Positions 1 through 8,835 of a DNA stretch of 64,000 nucleotides are shown here, one piece after another. The stretch is taken from NCBI GenBank assembly GCA_964469265.1, contig CAYXYF010000010.1:1-64000 (forward strand). Direction: 5' to 3'. The notes under the pieces are model-generated. The model saw only the letters and a program-made list of their open reading frames with translations, was not told the origin of the DNA and did not search any database. The translations under genes and the position numbers were made by a program. The DNA is from JAEYZS01 sp964469265 (GTDB lineage Bacteria; Bdellovibrionota; Bdellovibrionia; Bdellovibrionales; JAEYZS01). The number at the start of each line of letters is the position of its first letter. Within the stretch, counting starts at the first letter, position 1.

Positions 1-26
1 TCTTTCACAAACTAAACAGGAGAAGC

Positions 27-704
27 ATGAACAACAATAATAGCTATCGCCCACCTATGGGACCACGACCACCAAGAAGAGATTTCGGCAATAAGAGTAA
101 AAAAGACGGGTTCAAAATGAACTTTGAAATTAACGCCCCTGAAGTCCGAGTCATCGATGACGAAGGAGAAATGCTTGGAGTGATGTCGCCAAAAGAAGCC
201 GTAGCAATGGCGCAGGCAAGAGGGTTAGATCTTATTGAAGTTGCTCCGAATGCAAAGCCGCCAACTTGCAAGATCATGGATTATGGCAAGTACAAGTACG
301 AGCAAAAGAAGAAGGCTCAGGTTTCAAAGAAGAACCAAGTCACTATCGATGTTAAAGAAATCCAATTGCGCCCAAGAACTGAAGAACACGATTTAGAAAC
401 TAAACTTCGCCACGCAAAGCGCTTCTTAGAAAACGGAGACAAGGTCAAATTTAACCTCAGATTCCGTGGCCGAGAGATGGTTCACCAAGATTTAGGTAAA
501 TCCCTTATGGACAAAGTGGTGGAGCAACTTAAAGGAATTGGTATTGTCGAGACCCCACCGAAAATGGAAGGCCGCCAGTTTTTTTGCTTAATCCAGCCTG
601 ATCCTGCATACTTAAAGGAAGTTCAGAAGAAGAAAAAACAGGCCGAGAACGTAAAGCAAAAGGAGCAGAAGGCTGACTCCTCAGAAACTCCAAAAGATAA
701 GTAA
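27..704 (+). CDS. infC: Translation initiation factor IF-3
   Basis: IF-3 binds the 30S subunit, keeps it apart from 50S and checks start-codon pairing. The 225-residue protein has the two-domain layout: an N-domain at about residues 33-105 (INAPEVRVIDDEGEMLGV, then the conserved DLIEVAPNAKPPTCKIMDYG) and a C-domain at about 110-190 (KEIQLRPRTEEHD, NLRFRGREMVH). It is longer than the usual ~180 residues because of a basic, Asn/Pro/Arg-rich N-terminal extension (1-32) and a Lys-rich tail (about 195-225). The ATG is preceded by AGGAGAA at a good distance. It heads the infC-rpmI-rplT ribosomal operon; in many proteobacteria thrS lies just upstream, which here would be outside the window. Confidence 0.97.
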   Translation: MNNNNSYRPPMGPRPPRRDFGNKSKKDGFKMNFEINAPEVRVIDDEGEMLGVMSPKEAVAMAQARGLDLIEVAPNAKPPTCKIMDYGKYKYEQKKKAQVSKKNQVTIDVKEIQLRPRTEEHDLETKLRHAKRFLENGDKVKFNLRFRGREMVHQDLGKSLMDKVVEQLKGIGIVETPPKMEGRQFFCLIQPDPAYLKEVQKKKKQAENVKQKEQKADSSETPKDK

Positions 705-705
705 T

Positions 706-729
706 TTTCCCTTGTTCACCCAAGGGAAA
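706..729 (+). promoter_or_regulatory. Hairpin between infC and rpmI
   Basis: A perfect 9-bp stem (TTTCCCTTG / CAAGGGAAA) with a 6-nt loop begins two bases after the infC stop codon. No T-tract follows, so it is not a classic terminator. In other bacteria this operon is controlled by L20 binding to mRNA structures; a role here as an L20 site, an RNA-processing site or a partial attenuator is inference only. Confidence 0.4.
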
Positions 730-826
730 TGGGGTTATAAACGTTAGTTCGGAATAAACTTTTATATGGCTCCCAAAGTAGGACTGCGCAAGCTTGTAGA
801 CCTCGCCAATAAGGTTAGGAGATGAA

Positions 827-1018
827 ATGAAAAACAAAACGAATTCTGGAGCGAAGAAGCGCTTCACGAAGACGCCATCGGGCAAAGTGAAAAGAAAAAA
901 TGCTCGTCGCCGCCATCTTATGAGTAGCAAATCACCTAAAGCGAAGAGACAACTTGCAGGTCCTGCATATGTTAATGATGCAAACATGCTTCAAGTTAAA
1001 AGATTATTAGTATTTTAA
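827..1018 (+). CDS. rpmI: 50S ribosomal protein L35
   Basis: Small basic large-subunit protein of 63 residues, the usual length. It shows the L35 signature: KTNSGAKKRFTKTPSGKVKRKNA followed by a His-Leu-containing basic stretch (RRRHLMSSKSPKAKRQL). TTAGGAGATGAA precedes the ATG as a ribosome-binding site. It lies between infC and rplT in the conserved infC-rpmI-rplT order. Confidence 0.95.
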   Translation: MKNKTNSGAKKRFTKTPSGKVKRKNARRRHLMSSKSPKAKRQLAGPAYVNDANMLQVKRLLVF

Positions 1019-1046
1019 TTTTACTTCGTATTTTTAGGAGATAGTT

Positions 1047-1394
1047 ATGAGAGTTACTAGAGGCACAAAAGCCAGAAGAAGAAGAAATAAAACGTTAAAA
1101 AGAGCAAAAGGTTTTTACTCTGCAGGATCACGTTCTTTCACGATCGCACAAGAGAGAAGTGACAGAGCTTTACAATTTGCTTACAGAGACAGAAAAAACA
1201 GAAAGCGTGAGTTCCGCGCATTGTGGATTCAAAGAATCAACGCTGCTGTTAGACCATACGGTCTTAACTATTCAAGATTCATCAACGGTGTTCAGAATTT
1301 AAATCTTGGGTTTGATAGAAAGTCACTTTCGGAGATGGCGATCTTAGATCCAGCAGGTTTCAGAGCTATCGTTGAAATGGTTCAAAAAGCTTAA
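1047..1394 (+). CDS. rplT: 50S ribosomal protein L20
   Basis: L20 binds 23S rRNA early in 50S assembly and in several bacteria represses its own operon. The 115-residue product has the full L20 pattern: MRVTRGTKARRRRNKTLKRAKGF at the N-terminus, then RDRKNRKREFRALWIQRINAA and the YGLNYSRFINGV segment. TTTTAGGAGATAGTT provides the ribosome-binding site. A terminator follows 25 bases downstream, so this is the last gene of its operon. In the common proteobacterial order pheS would come next; here the mevalonate operon does. Confidence 0.97.
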   Translation: MRVTRGTKARRRRNKTLKRAKGFYSAGSRSFTIAQERSDRALQFAYRDRKNRKREFRALWIQRINAAVRPYGLNYSRFINGVQNLNLGFDRKSLSEMAILDPAGFRAIVEMVQKA

Positions 1395-1418
1395 AAATTT
1401 TTGACCAAAGAATAAAGG

Positions 1419-1445
1419 AGGGTCATTCTGAAATGGCCCTTTTTT
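1419..1445 (+). terminator. Intrinsic terminator of the infC operon
   Basis: AGGGTCATT pairs with AATGGCCCT (9 bp with one G-U pair) around a CTGA loop and runs into a T-tract. It separates rplT from the mevalonate operon. Confidence 0.8.
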
Positions 1446-1499
1446 ATGCCCTAACTACGACGCATCAAGGCATCATTCGGCTGTTAAATTAGGAATACA

Positions 1500-2531
1500 A
1501 TGGATATACCTCAATTTGAAAACCGCAAGAAAAACCACATCGAGCTTTCGATGAATCCTGATAACCAGGCGGTGGGCTTTTCTGGCCTTGAGAACATCGA
1601 GCTCATCCATGAGGCTCTGCCTGATCTTGATTTTGAGCAAATATCTACTGAAACAAGCAACTTAAACAAAAAGCTTAAGACGCCTCTTTACGTCAACTCC
1701 ATGACCGCAGGCCACGGGCAATCGACCTCTCTTAATGCAATGATTGCAGAAGTTTGCCAAGAGCGGGGATGGATGATGGGAGTGGGATCTCAGCGGCGTG
1801 AACTCCTTGATCCAGACTCTGCAAAAGAATGGAAGACGCTAAGAGAGTCTGCTCCCCAGGCCATGATCATCGGAAATATTGGGATTGCTCAGCTTATTCA
1901 ATCTGAAACTGCCATGATCCAAAGACTTGTGGACAATATCCAAGCGCAGGCAATGTTTGTTCATCTAAACGCGTTACAAGAGTGTTTGCAACCCGAAGGT
2001 ACACCTCAGTTTACTGGCGGCTATGCCGCTATCGAGCGCCTCTGTGAGAGTCTCTCAGTTCCTGTTGTGATTAAAGAAACGGGTTGCGGGTTTTCTGCTA
2101 AGACATTGAAAAAGCTTAGTAATCTAGGTGTCCATGCCGTTGATGTCAGTGGTTTGGGCGGAACCCATTGGGGACGCATTGAAGGCGCAAGATCAGGTGA
2201 GGAATCTTACCAATATCAGGCAGCAAAAACTTTTCAAAACTGGGGAATTGGTACTATGCAATCTCTCCTCAATGGATTAAAAAATACGTCTCAATTAAGG
2301 CTCTGGGCATCAGGTGGGGTTCGCACGGGTTTGGACGCAGCAAAGCTTTTAGCCGTTGGAGCACAGGCCGTTGGCTTTGCAAAACCCGCTCTAGAGCAGG
2401 CTTTAAAAAGCCAAAAAGACCTTGATAACTGGATGGCTAAGGTAGAGTTTGAACTCAAGGTTGCGATGTTTTGCACGGGTTCTAAAGACATCAATGAATT
2501 GAAAAACACAGACTGGCAAGTGAGTAGATAA
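1500..2531 (+). CDS. fni: Type 2 isopentenyl-diphosphate isomerase (FMN-dependent)
   Basis: Interconverts IPP and DMAPP using reduced FMN. The 343-residue TIM-barrel protein carries the family hallmarks: RKKNHIEL near the N-terminus (about 9-16), MTAGHG at 68-73, the GVGSQR loop, NIGIAQL, the KETGCGFS segment, DVSGLGGTHWGRIE, and the C-terminal SGGVRTGLDAAKLLAVGAQAVG phosphate/flavin site. It is the first gene of the mevalonate operon; its TAA shares one base with the ATG of the HMG-CoA reductase gene, implying coupled translation. The unrelated type 1 enzyme (Idi) is not seen in the window. Confidence 0.95.
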   Translation: MDIPQFENRKKNHIELSMNPDNQAVGFSGLENIELIHEALPDLDFEQISTETSNLNKKLKTPLYVNSMTAGHGQSTSLNAMIAEVCQERGWMMGVGSQRRELLDPDSAKEWKTLRESAPQAMIIGNIGIAQLIQSETAMIQRLVDNIQAQAMFVHLNALQECLQPEGTPQFTGGYAAIERLCESLSVPVVIKETGCGFSAKTLKKLSNLGVHAVDVSGLGGTHWGRIEGARSGEESYQYQAAKTFQNWGIGTMQSLLNGLKNTSQLRLWASGGVRTGLDAAKLLAVGAQAVGFAKPALEQALKSQKDLDNWMAKVEFELKVAMFCTGSKDINELKNTDWQVSR

Positions 2532-3862
2532 TGGAAGTTACAAAACAACAGAACAACGAGCCCACCGCTTCAAAAAAAACAAAAACCGCTTCCTTTGATG
2601 GTTTCTCAAAGCTCACCCGCGAGCAACGGTATCAACGGTTATTTGAGTTAGGGTATATTGATTCTGGAGAGCTGGATTACTTGATGAACGATATGCCCAT
2701 GGATATGGGATTATCTGATCACTTTATCGAAAACTCCATTGGGTATTACAGAATGCCAATCGGTGTAGCCGTGCACTTTAAAATTAACGGCATCGACCGA
2801 GTGATTCCTATGGCTGTGGAAGAGACATCCATTATCGCAGCGGCCAGCAAAACTGCAAAATGGATTCGCAATAACGGGGAAATCTCAACAAAGATCATCG
2901 GAACCGATATCATTGGACAAATACAAATCGCACGGGCAAAAAATCCAGAGGCCACGGTAAAAGCAGTCACTGAGAACAAACATCTTTTAATTGCTAGGGC
3001 CAATGAAATTGCAGAAGGCATGGTGAAGCGTGGTGGCGGTGTTAGCGACATCACGGCACGAATTATCCCAAGGCAAGTGGATAACGATAGCATGGTCATC
3101 TTTCATGTGATGATGGATCCATGTGATGCCATGGGCGCAAATGTTATCAACCAAGTTTGTGAAGGTTTAAAACCACTGATTGAAGAACTCACTGGTGAAT
3201 CGGTCAGCATGAGCATTCTTTCAAATCTGGTGGATACGAAGCTTACTCAGAGCCAAGTTATTATTAGAAATATTGATCCCGCTACTGGGAAAGGGATTGA
3301 AGAAGCATCGCTATTTGCACAACTTGATCCTTACAGAGCCGCTACAAATAACAAAGGCGTTATGAATGGTATTGATGCTGTACTGATTGCTACAGGAAAT
3401 GATTGGAGAGCCGTTGAAGCTGGTGTACATGCCTATGCGGCACAGTCTGGCCGTTATAAGTCCATCACAGAGTGGAAAATGGTTGGTAACGACCTCGTCG
3501 GAACACTGACTGCACCAGTTGTTGTTGGTACCGTTGGGGGTGTGACACAGCTTCATCCCACTGCAAAACTCGCATTGAAGATTTTAAAAGTCACTCAAGC
3601 CGAAGAGCTAAGCCAGATTGCAGCTTCAGTCGGTCTTGTACAAAATCTTGGAGCGCTCAAAGCTTTATCTGGCGTGGGTATTGTACAAGGACATATGAGG
3701 CTTCATGCAGGAAACCTTGCACTTCAAGCAGGGTCAACTCGGAGCGAACTCCCAAAAGTTCAAAATATTTTACAAAAACTTTTAGATTCCCAAAAGAAGA
3801 TCACCGTTCAAGATGCTAAAGAAGTCTTAGAAAAATTAAGACAAGGTCTTTTGTACTCGTGA
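2531..3862 (+). CDS. mvaA: Hydroxymethylglutaryl-CoA reductase, class II type
   Basis: Reduces HMG-CoA to mevalonate, the committed step of the pathway. At 443 residues with no membrane segment it matches the soluble bacterial class II enzyme. Catalytic motifs are visible: ENSIGYYRMPIGVA with Glu67, DPCDAMGAN (about 197-204), NNKGVMNG with Lys275, ATGNDWRA with Asp291, and GHMRLHAGN near 387-395, which holds the catalytic His. A charged 25-residue N-terminal extension precedes the core. The gene overlaps the fni stop codon by one base. Whether NADH or NADPH is used cannot be read from this sequence. Confidence 0.95.
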   Translation: MEVTKQQNNEPTASKKTKTASFDGFSKLTREQRYQRLFELGYIDSGELDYLMNDMPMDMGLSDHFIENSIGYYRMPIGVAVHFKINGIDRVIPMAVEETSIIAAASKTAKWIRNNGEISTKIIGTDIIGQIQIARAKNPEATVKAVTENKHLLIARANEIAEGMVKRGGGVSDITARIIPRQVDNDSMVIFHVMMDPCDAMGANVINQVCEGLKPLIEELTGESVSMSILSNLVDTKLTQSQVIIRNIDPATGKGIEEASLFAQLDPYRAATNNKGVMNGIDAVLIATGNDWRAVEAGVHAYAAQSGRYKSITEWKMVGNDLVGTLTAPVVVGTVGGVTQLHPTAKLALKILKVTQAEELSQIAASVGLVQNLGALKALSGVGIVQGHMRLHAGNLALQAGSTRSELPKVQNILQKLLDSQKKITVQDAKEVLEKLRQGLLYS

Positions 3863-3875
3863 ACTGGGATGTGCA

Positions 3876-4844
3876 ATGTCTTTTTCTTTAAACTGCCCCA
3901 GCAAAACATTTTTTAGTGGTGAGTATTTAGCATTGTTAGATGGTCCAGCCATTCTTTTAAACACTCATCCGAGATTTCAAAATCAGTTTGAGCTCAACAC
4001 AGAGAAAGAATATTACAGTAATCCCATTGAAGACGAAGAAAATCCACTCCATAAGTTCTGGAACGACAACGAAGATTTTTTACTCGACTTTGATTATGAA
4101 TTTATCGATCCGTTTGAAGGTTCTGGTGGTTTTGGTGCATCAAGTGCGCAGTGGGCTGCTTTTTATGCCTTTGTTAACCAGTATCACAAGTCTGTGGGAC
4201 ATTTTTTTGATAAGACACTCAATGAAAACGACTTTGTAAAAAAACTCGATTTTGGTTTTATCGAGCAGTTTTTAAGAACTTATCGTTCCTATTCGGGCGC
4301 AAAATTTCCGCCCAGTGGGTATGATGTGATTTCTCAGTGGGTTGGTAAGGTGGCCTATATTGACGTGGGTAAAAAGATCATTAAACGTTTTGATTGGCCG
4401 TTTGATGATTTATCTTTTGTTCTTATTAAAAGTTCAGAGAAAGTCGCAACACACAAGCACTTAAATGATTTATCCCAAGTCCCAGAAGTACCACTGCGAG
4501 AGTGCGTGGGTAAAGTGGTGAAGGCATTTGAAACTAAAAATGAAGGTTTGTTGTTTGAGGGTATCCGAGAGAATTTCGAAGTTCTGAAGAGTGCTGATTT
4601 AATCGCACCTCACTCCATCAAAACGGTGGATCATTTTTTGAAAAACAAAGATGTGCTAGCGGCAAAAGGTTGCGGAGCCTTGGGTGCTGATGTGTTTTGT
4701 GTTGTTGTCCGCGCAAAGAATCTGACCCAGTTTGCAAGTTTTTGTACGAGTCAAAATTTGAACATTATTGCCTCTGAAACAGAGCTATCTCATGGTCTTG
4801 AGGTGCAGTCCGACTTCAAGGCAGGCAATAACGTTGTCCACTAA
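3876..4844 (+). CDS. GHMP kinase, probable phosphomevalonate kinase
   Basis: Likely phosphorylates phosphomevalonate to diphosphomevalonate. The 322-residue protein begins with the GHMP-family SGEYLALLDGPAI pattern, has the ATP-binding loop GSGGFGASSA at 82-91, PPSGYDV at 147-152 as in phosphomevalonate kinases, and a Gly-rich C-terminal GCGALGADVF motif. The flanking genes supply the other two GHMP steps (mevalonate kinase and diphosphomevalonate decarboxylase), so by elimination this is the middle kinase. Sequence conservation is weaker than in its neighbours. The ribosome-binding site before the ATG is poor, so translation may depend on coupling to the upstream gene 13 bases away. Confidence 0.8.
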   Translation: MSFSLNCPSKTFFSGEYLALLDGPAILLNTHPRFQNQFELNTEKEYYSNPIEDEENPLHKFWNDNEDFLLDFDYEFIDPFEGSGGFGASSAQWAAFYAFVNQYHKSVGHFFDKTLNENDFVKKLDFGFIEQFLRTYRSYSGAKFPPSGYDVISQWVGKVAYIDVGKKIIKRFDWPFDDLSFVLIKSSEKVATHKHLNDLSQVPEVPLRECVGKVVKAFETKNEGLLFEGIRENFEVLKSADLIAPHSIKTVDHFLKNKDVLAAKGCGALGADVFCVVVRAKNLTQFASFCTSQNLNIIASETELSHGLEVQSDFKAGNNVVH

Positions 4845-4896
4845 GGTCACTTTGAAGCAATTTTCTTTGAAAAAACATCTTTAAAACGATATATGC

Positions 4897-5847
4897 ATGG
4901 TTATGGTTTTTGAGGCATCTGCACCATCGAATATAGCGCTGATTAAATACATGGGAAAAATCGATTTCTCACGTAATATTCCGTCCAATGCCTCGCTCAG
5001 TTACACTCTTAATAAACTGCTGACAAAAGTAGAAATTGAAAAAATCGACGCCGCTCAAGACCAATGGAAGCCCCTTTCACAAAAAGGCTTTTTATCACCA
5101 ATCTTTTCTGAAAAAGGGCAGCGACGCTTTTTGGATTATTTCAAAAAACTAAAAGACATCTACGGTGTTCAAGAGAATTTCTTAATAAGGTCAGCAAATA
5201 ATTTTCCTTCAGACAGTGGTATGGCAAGTTCGGCTTCAAGTTTTGCTGCGTTGACAATGGCTGCAGATCAAGCCTTTATAAGTTTGGGCTATTCCAACCA
5301 GAGTGATCAATCTTTGTATCAACTGAGCCGTGAGGGTTCAGGGTCTTCTTGTCGAAGTTTTTTTGAGCCATGGGCTCTTTGGAAAAACACTGAAGTCTTT
5401 AAACCAGATATCAAACTTCAAAACTTACTTCATGATGTTGTCCTTGTGGATTCAACGGTCAAAGAAGTTTCCTCCGGGGATGCTCATAAAAGAATTGAAA
5501 CGAGCCCCAACAATGAAGGGCGAGCGCAACGGGCTGAGGATCGCTTAGAAAAATTAATAGAAGCATTCAATACTGATGATTGGGCCACAGCGTTTCAAAT
5601 ATGTTGGGACGAGTTTATGGATATGCATGAGCTCTTTGAGACCTCCGAACCTTTGTTCTGTTACCGTACCGAAAAAAGCTACCAGTGTTTGCAAGCACTA
5701 AGAGGATTTTGGAGAATTCATAACGATGGGCCGATTGTTACAATGGATGCAGGACCAAACATTCATCTTCTTTGGAGAGCGGACCAAGTCGCACTTCGCG
5801 ATACTCTACAGGTTCATCTTTCTGAGCAGGGCTTTTCTTATTTATGA
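4897..5847 (+). CDS. mvaD: Diphosphomevalonate decarboxylase
   Basis: ATP-dependent decarboxylation of diphosphomevalonate to IPP, the last step of the classical mevalonate pathway. The 316-residue GHMP protein has the diagnostic N-terminus ASAPSNIALIKYMGK, the loop PSDSGMASSASSFA at about 104-117 and TMDAGPNIHLLW near 284-295, whose Asp is the catalytic base. A second in-frame ATG two codons later (4903) is an equally possible start, as neither has a strong ribosome-binding site. Its stop overlaps the mevalonate kinase start (ATGA). Presence of this enzyme argues for the classical route rather than archaeal variants. Confidence 0.94.
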   Translation: MVMVFEASAPSNIALIKYMGKIDFSRNIPSNASLSYTLNKLLTKVEIEKIDAAQDQWKPLSQKGFLSPIFSEKGQRRFLDYFKKLKDIYGVQENFLIRSANNFPSDSGMASSASSFAALTMAADQAFISLGYSNQSDQSLYQLSREGSGSSCRSFFEPWALWKNTEVFKPDIKLQNLLHDVVLVDSTVKEVSSGDAHKRIETSPNNEGRAQRAEDRLEKLIEAFNTDDWATAFQICWDEFMDMHELFETSEPLFCYRTEKSYQCLQALRGFWRIHNDGPIVTMDAGPNIHLLWRADQVALRDTLQVHLSEQGFSYL

Positions 5848-6731
5848 CACCTCATTTTTTAACTAAAATTTATGGAAAGTGTATCATTGCGGGTGAACAC
5901 GCGGTGATAAGGGGGCGCCCTGCCATTGTTGTTCCAGTAAAAGAAAAATTCTTAGAGGTGCGTTATATCAAAACAGACGACGAGTTTAGTATTCAGTTCG
6001 ACGGTTTGATGAAAAATGACCTTGCTTTAGTATTTTACGGCGTCCTTGAAAAAGCTTTATCCATTATAAAAAAAAGAAACAGTGACCTCAAAGGGACTTT
6101 GTATTTGAACAATTCCGTCCCAGTAGGCACTGGCCTTGGTGCTTCTGCCACTCTTTGTGTGGCACTGGGAAGATTTTTTGAATATCTAGGGTGGGTGAAG
6201 CCTGAGTTTTTATATGAATTTTGCAGACAGCTTGAAAACCTTTTCCACGGAGAGAGCAGCGGAGTGGACATTGCCTCAGGACTAATGGCAGCGCCCATCG
6301 AGTTCCAAAGACCCTCTCAGATTCAACCCATTGATTTAAATTGGTCACCGAAGCTTTATATCTCCTATTGCGGACAAAGAGGGATGACCTCAGAGTGCGT
6401 ACAAAGAGTTAAAGAATTTTCAAGGACTAACTTTGAAGAAGGTCAACGCATCGATAGCGACATGGAAGAAAGTGTCCTTCTTGCAAAAAAATCTCTTATG
6501 AGCGGTGAAAATGATGGGCTGGTGGGTTTTATTGAATCGATTAATAAAGCTAAGTCTTGTTTTGAGCGTTGGTCTCTGATTTCTGAAGATCTTGATATAC
6601 ATATGAAAAAGCTCAGCGAGGAGGGCGCACTCGCTGTAAAACCAACGGGCTCTGGACGCGGCGGGTACGTGATCAGCCTTTGGAGAAGTGAACCGCAAAG
6701 TCAGTTTGATCTTATCCCGCTGAAATTCTAA
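5844..6731 (+). CDS. mvk: Mevalonate kinase
   Basis: Phosphorylates mevalonate to 5-phosphomevalonate. The 295-residue GHMP kinase shows GEHAVIRGRPAIVVPV at about 17-32, the ATP loop VPVGTGLGASAT at 92-103, HGESSGVDIASG at 135-146 with the catalytic Asp in GVD, and a C-terminal PTGSGRGGYV. It is the last gene of the operon, overlapping mvaD by four bases. It converges on the minus-strand methyltransferase gene with only four bases between their stops. Confidence 0.92.
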   Translation: MTPHFLTKIYGKCIIAGEHAVIRGRPAIVVPVKEKFLEVRYIKTDDEFSIQFDGLMKNDLALVFYGVLEKALSIIKKRNSDLKGTLYLNNSVPVGTGLGASATLCVALGRFFEYLGWVKPEFLYEFCRQLENLFHGESSGVDIASGLMAAPIEFQRPSQIQPIDLNWSPKLYISYCGQRGMTSECVQRVKEFSRTNFEEGQRIDSDMEESVLLAKKSLMSGENDGLVGFIESINKAKSCFERWSLISEDLDIHMKKLSEEGALAVKPTGSGRGGYVISLWRSEPQSQFDLIPLKF

Positions 6732-6735
6732 TTTT

Positions 6736-7491
6736 TTATTTTGTGATATTGCCTTTAGATACAACTTTTTTCGAATAGTCATAAAGTGCGATGCTTGCTG
6801 CTGCCATAACATTAAGAGACTCACACTCTGTAGAAATTGGAATAGCAACACTGTTCGTTTTAAGACTTTCTGGAAGCCCCATACCTTCTTCACCCACAAC
6901 TAGAGAAATATTTTTTGGCCAATTAAAATTCTCAAGAGAGGCGCCTTCGCCATCTAATGAAACATAATCTTTGATCTGTTTATGAAGTTCATGGATTGAG
7001 GGGCCGACTTCAAATTTTGCTTTAAGAACCATACCACTGGAAGCCTTAATGGCTTTCGGATGGAAGGGGTGTGCTGCCTCTTTAAGAAGGACAACTTTTG
7101 AAACACCAAAACCCACAGCAGATCTCACTATGGCGCCAAGGTTTGCAGGATCTTGTGCAGGGACAAAAAGTTCTAAGCCCTGAGGTTTTTGTCCATTCCA
7201 AATAGAAATTTTAGGAAGCTCCATCACAAGAATAGGGGATTGAGTTTCGTAGATATCAAGTTCTTTAAATAGATCGTTAGAAAGCTGAACGACTTTTTTC
7301 TTTAATCGCGAGTCGACGGCGGTTGATTCTGCTGTAACAAGAATAGATTTGACCGTGTCCAAATGCATATATTCAGAAACGATCTTAGGCCCCATCACTA
7401 AAAACAGACGTTCCTTTTTAATGCCACTTGCTTTTACAAGCTTTTGAAGAACTTTAAAATAAGAGTTAGATCGGCTTTCTATTACTTTCAT
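6736..7491 (-). CDS. SpoU/TrmH-family RNA 2'-O-ribose methyltransferase
   Basis: A SAM-dependent enzyme that methylates a ribose of rRNA or tRNA; the target cannot be told from sequence. The 251-residue protein has an N-terminal substrate-binding part (about 1-100) and the trefoil-knot SpoU domain: motif 1 DPANLGAIVRSA (114-125), motif 2 LVVGEEGMGLPE (about 211-222) and motif 3 IPISTECESLNVMAAASIALY near the C-terminus. It lies 11 bases downstream of pepP on the same strand and is probably co-transcribed. The two-domain layout resembles RlmB/TsnR-type enzymes. Confidence 0.88.
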   Translation of the reverse strand: MKVIESRSNSYFKVLQKLVKASGIKKERLFLVMGPKIVSEYMHLDTVKSILVTAESTAVDSRLKKKVVQLSNDLFKELDIYETQSPILVMELPKISIWNGQKPQGLELFVPAQDPANLGAIVRSAVGFGVSKVVLLKEAAHPFHPKAIKASSGMVLKAKFEVGPSIHELHKQIKDYVSLDGEGASLENFNWPKNISLVVGEEGMGLPESLKTNSVAIPISTECESLNVMAAASIALYDYSKKVVSKGNITK

Positions 7492-7502
7492 GCTGTCTCG
7501 GC

Positions 7503-8795
7503 TTACTTTGGAACGATCTCAGTGAGATTATGTGGAGTACTATCCACTAAAATATCATCTTCAATGCGAACTCCACCAATATCTTTCCACTTTTCAACCT
7601 CGTTCCAGTTGATTTGATCTTGGTATTGTTTTCTCTTCTCAGGATTTTCGATGATATTTTTAATAAAGTATAAACCTGGCTCAACCGTTACAAGGAAGTT
7701 CTTTTCAAGCTGAAGATCAACTCTTATACGCGCACCATAGTATTCTTTAACTGGCTTGTTAACGACTCCACCCACATCACGAACTCTTAAGCCCACAAGG
7801 TGCCCTACACCATGAGGAAAGAAAGCAGAAATTGCACCCGTTTCAAGTGCTGTATCTGCAGAGCATGTCATGATGTTTAAGTCTCTTAAGCCCTCGGCCA
7901 TGATTCGAGCAGAGGCGGCGTGGACTTCGTGCCATTCCATTCCTGGCTGGCACATTGAAACAGATTTTTTCTGTGCGGCCTTAACAATGTCATAGATAAC
8001 TTGTTGCCGCTTTGTGAATTGTCCCGAGGACGAAAACACTCTTGTGATATCCACGCAGTAATCAGCAATATCCGCACCAGCATCAATTAAAATAAACTCA
8101 TTGTCTCCGATGACCTTATTTGTCGGTATGGCGTGCAGGATAGCAGCGTTTGTACCAGAGCCCACAATATTATCGTAGGGAAACTTATCAGCTCCTGCTC
8201 TTAGTACTGTCGATTCATATTCAATCTGAATATCACGTTCCGTAATTCCAGGGCGTATAAATTTGCTGATGGCTTCATAACCTTTTAGTGCAGCGCTAGC
8301 ACACTGTTTGACAAGGGCGATTTCTGCTTCGTCTTTAACACGGCGAACTTGGTTAAAGGTTTCTAAAAGATCAAGTTCCTTTTTGCTATCAGCGCGCTTG
8401 ATATTTCCAACGCTTTGATTGTTGTGAGCTCCAAACATAAAGACCTGTTGAAAGCCCTTTGACTTTGCCCATGACTCAAGTTCAGAAATATTTATTCCTT
8501 CGACGTCGCCTTCAACGCCTTCCCAGAGGCGTTCATCAAAACTTACAGGCTGTACGAAATCAACAAATCCATGATCTTTACCGTAGGCCACAGCACCCCA
8601 TGGGCGTCTTAGACCTGAAAGCCAATAATATTCAGGGTGCGGTAGGAACGGATAAGTTTGGTCAAGCCCACCTGGCTTTGTAGGTGCTTCACCGCTAAAT
8701 ACTAAAACTAAAGATTTGTTATCAAGGACCGCATCAAAGGCCTGCTTTAAGCGGCTACGTCTATTGCTGATGATGTTTTGATCAAATATTTTCAT
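7503..8795 (-). CDS. pepP: Xaa-Pro aminopeptidase (M24B metallopeptidase)
   Basis: Removes N-terminal residues that precede proline. The 430-residue protein has an N-terminal AMP_N domain (about 1-140) and a pita-bread M24 domain. The five metal ligands are in place: Asp238 (DAGADIADYC), Asp249 (VDITRVF), His332 (HGVGHLVG), Glu372 (TVEPGLY) and Glu412 (GGVRIEDDILV). The order AMP_N then M24B, with these motifs, matches aminopeptidase P. It sits between the acyltransferase-like gene (40 bases upstream) and the SpoU methyltransferase gene. Confidence 0.93.
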   Translation of the reverse strand: MKIFDQNIISNRRSRLKQAFDAVLDNKSLVLVFSGEAPTKPGGLDQTYPFLPHPEYYWLSGLRRPWGAVAYGKDHGFVDFVQPVSFDERLWEGVEGDVEGINISELESWAKSKGFQQVFMFGAHNNQSVGNIKRADSKKELDLLETFNQVRRVKDEAEIALVKQCASAALKGYEAISKFIRPGITERDIQIEYESTVLRAGADKFPYDNIVGSGTNAAILHAIPTNKVIGDNEFILIDAGADIADYCVDITRVFSSSGQFTKRQQVIYDIVKAAQKKSVSMCQPGMEWHEVHAASARIMAEGLRDLNIMTCSADTALETGAISAFFPHGVGHLVGLRVRDVGGVVNKPVKEYYGARIRVDLQLEKNFLVTVEPGLYFIKNIIENPEKRKQYQDQINWNEVEKWKDIGGVRIEDDILVDSTPHNLTEIVPK

Positions 8796-8835
8796 ACTCG
8801 GAATCTAAAAGAGAATTCGAGTAAAAACAAATACT

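Noticed and set aside
529..987. Minus-strand 152-codon frame across infC and rpmI
   Set aside because: It is antisense to two sure ribosomal genes and shows no family features.
6420..6899. Minus-strand frame across the ends of the mevalonate kinase and methyltransferase genes
   Set aside because: Shadow of well-supported genes with no ribosome-binding site or motif.
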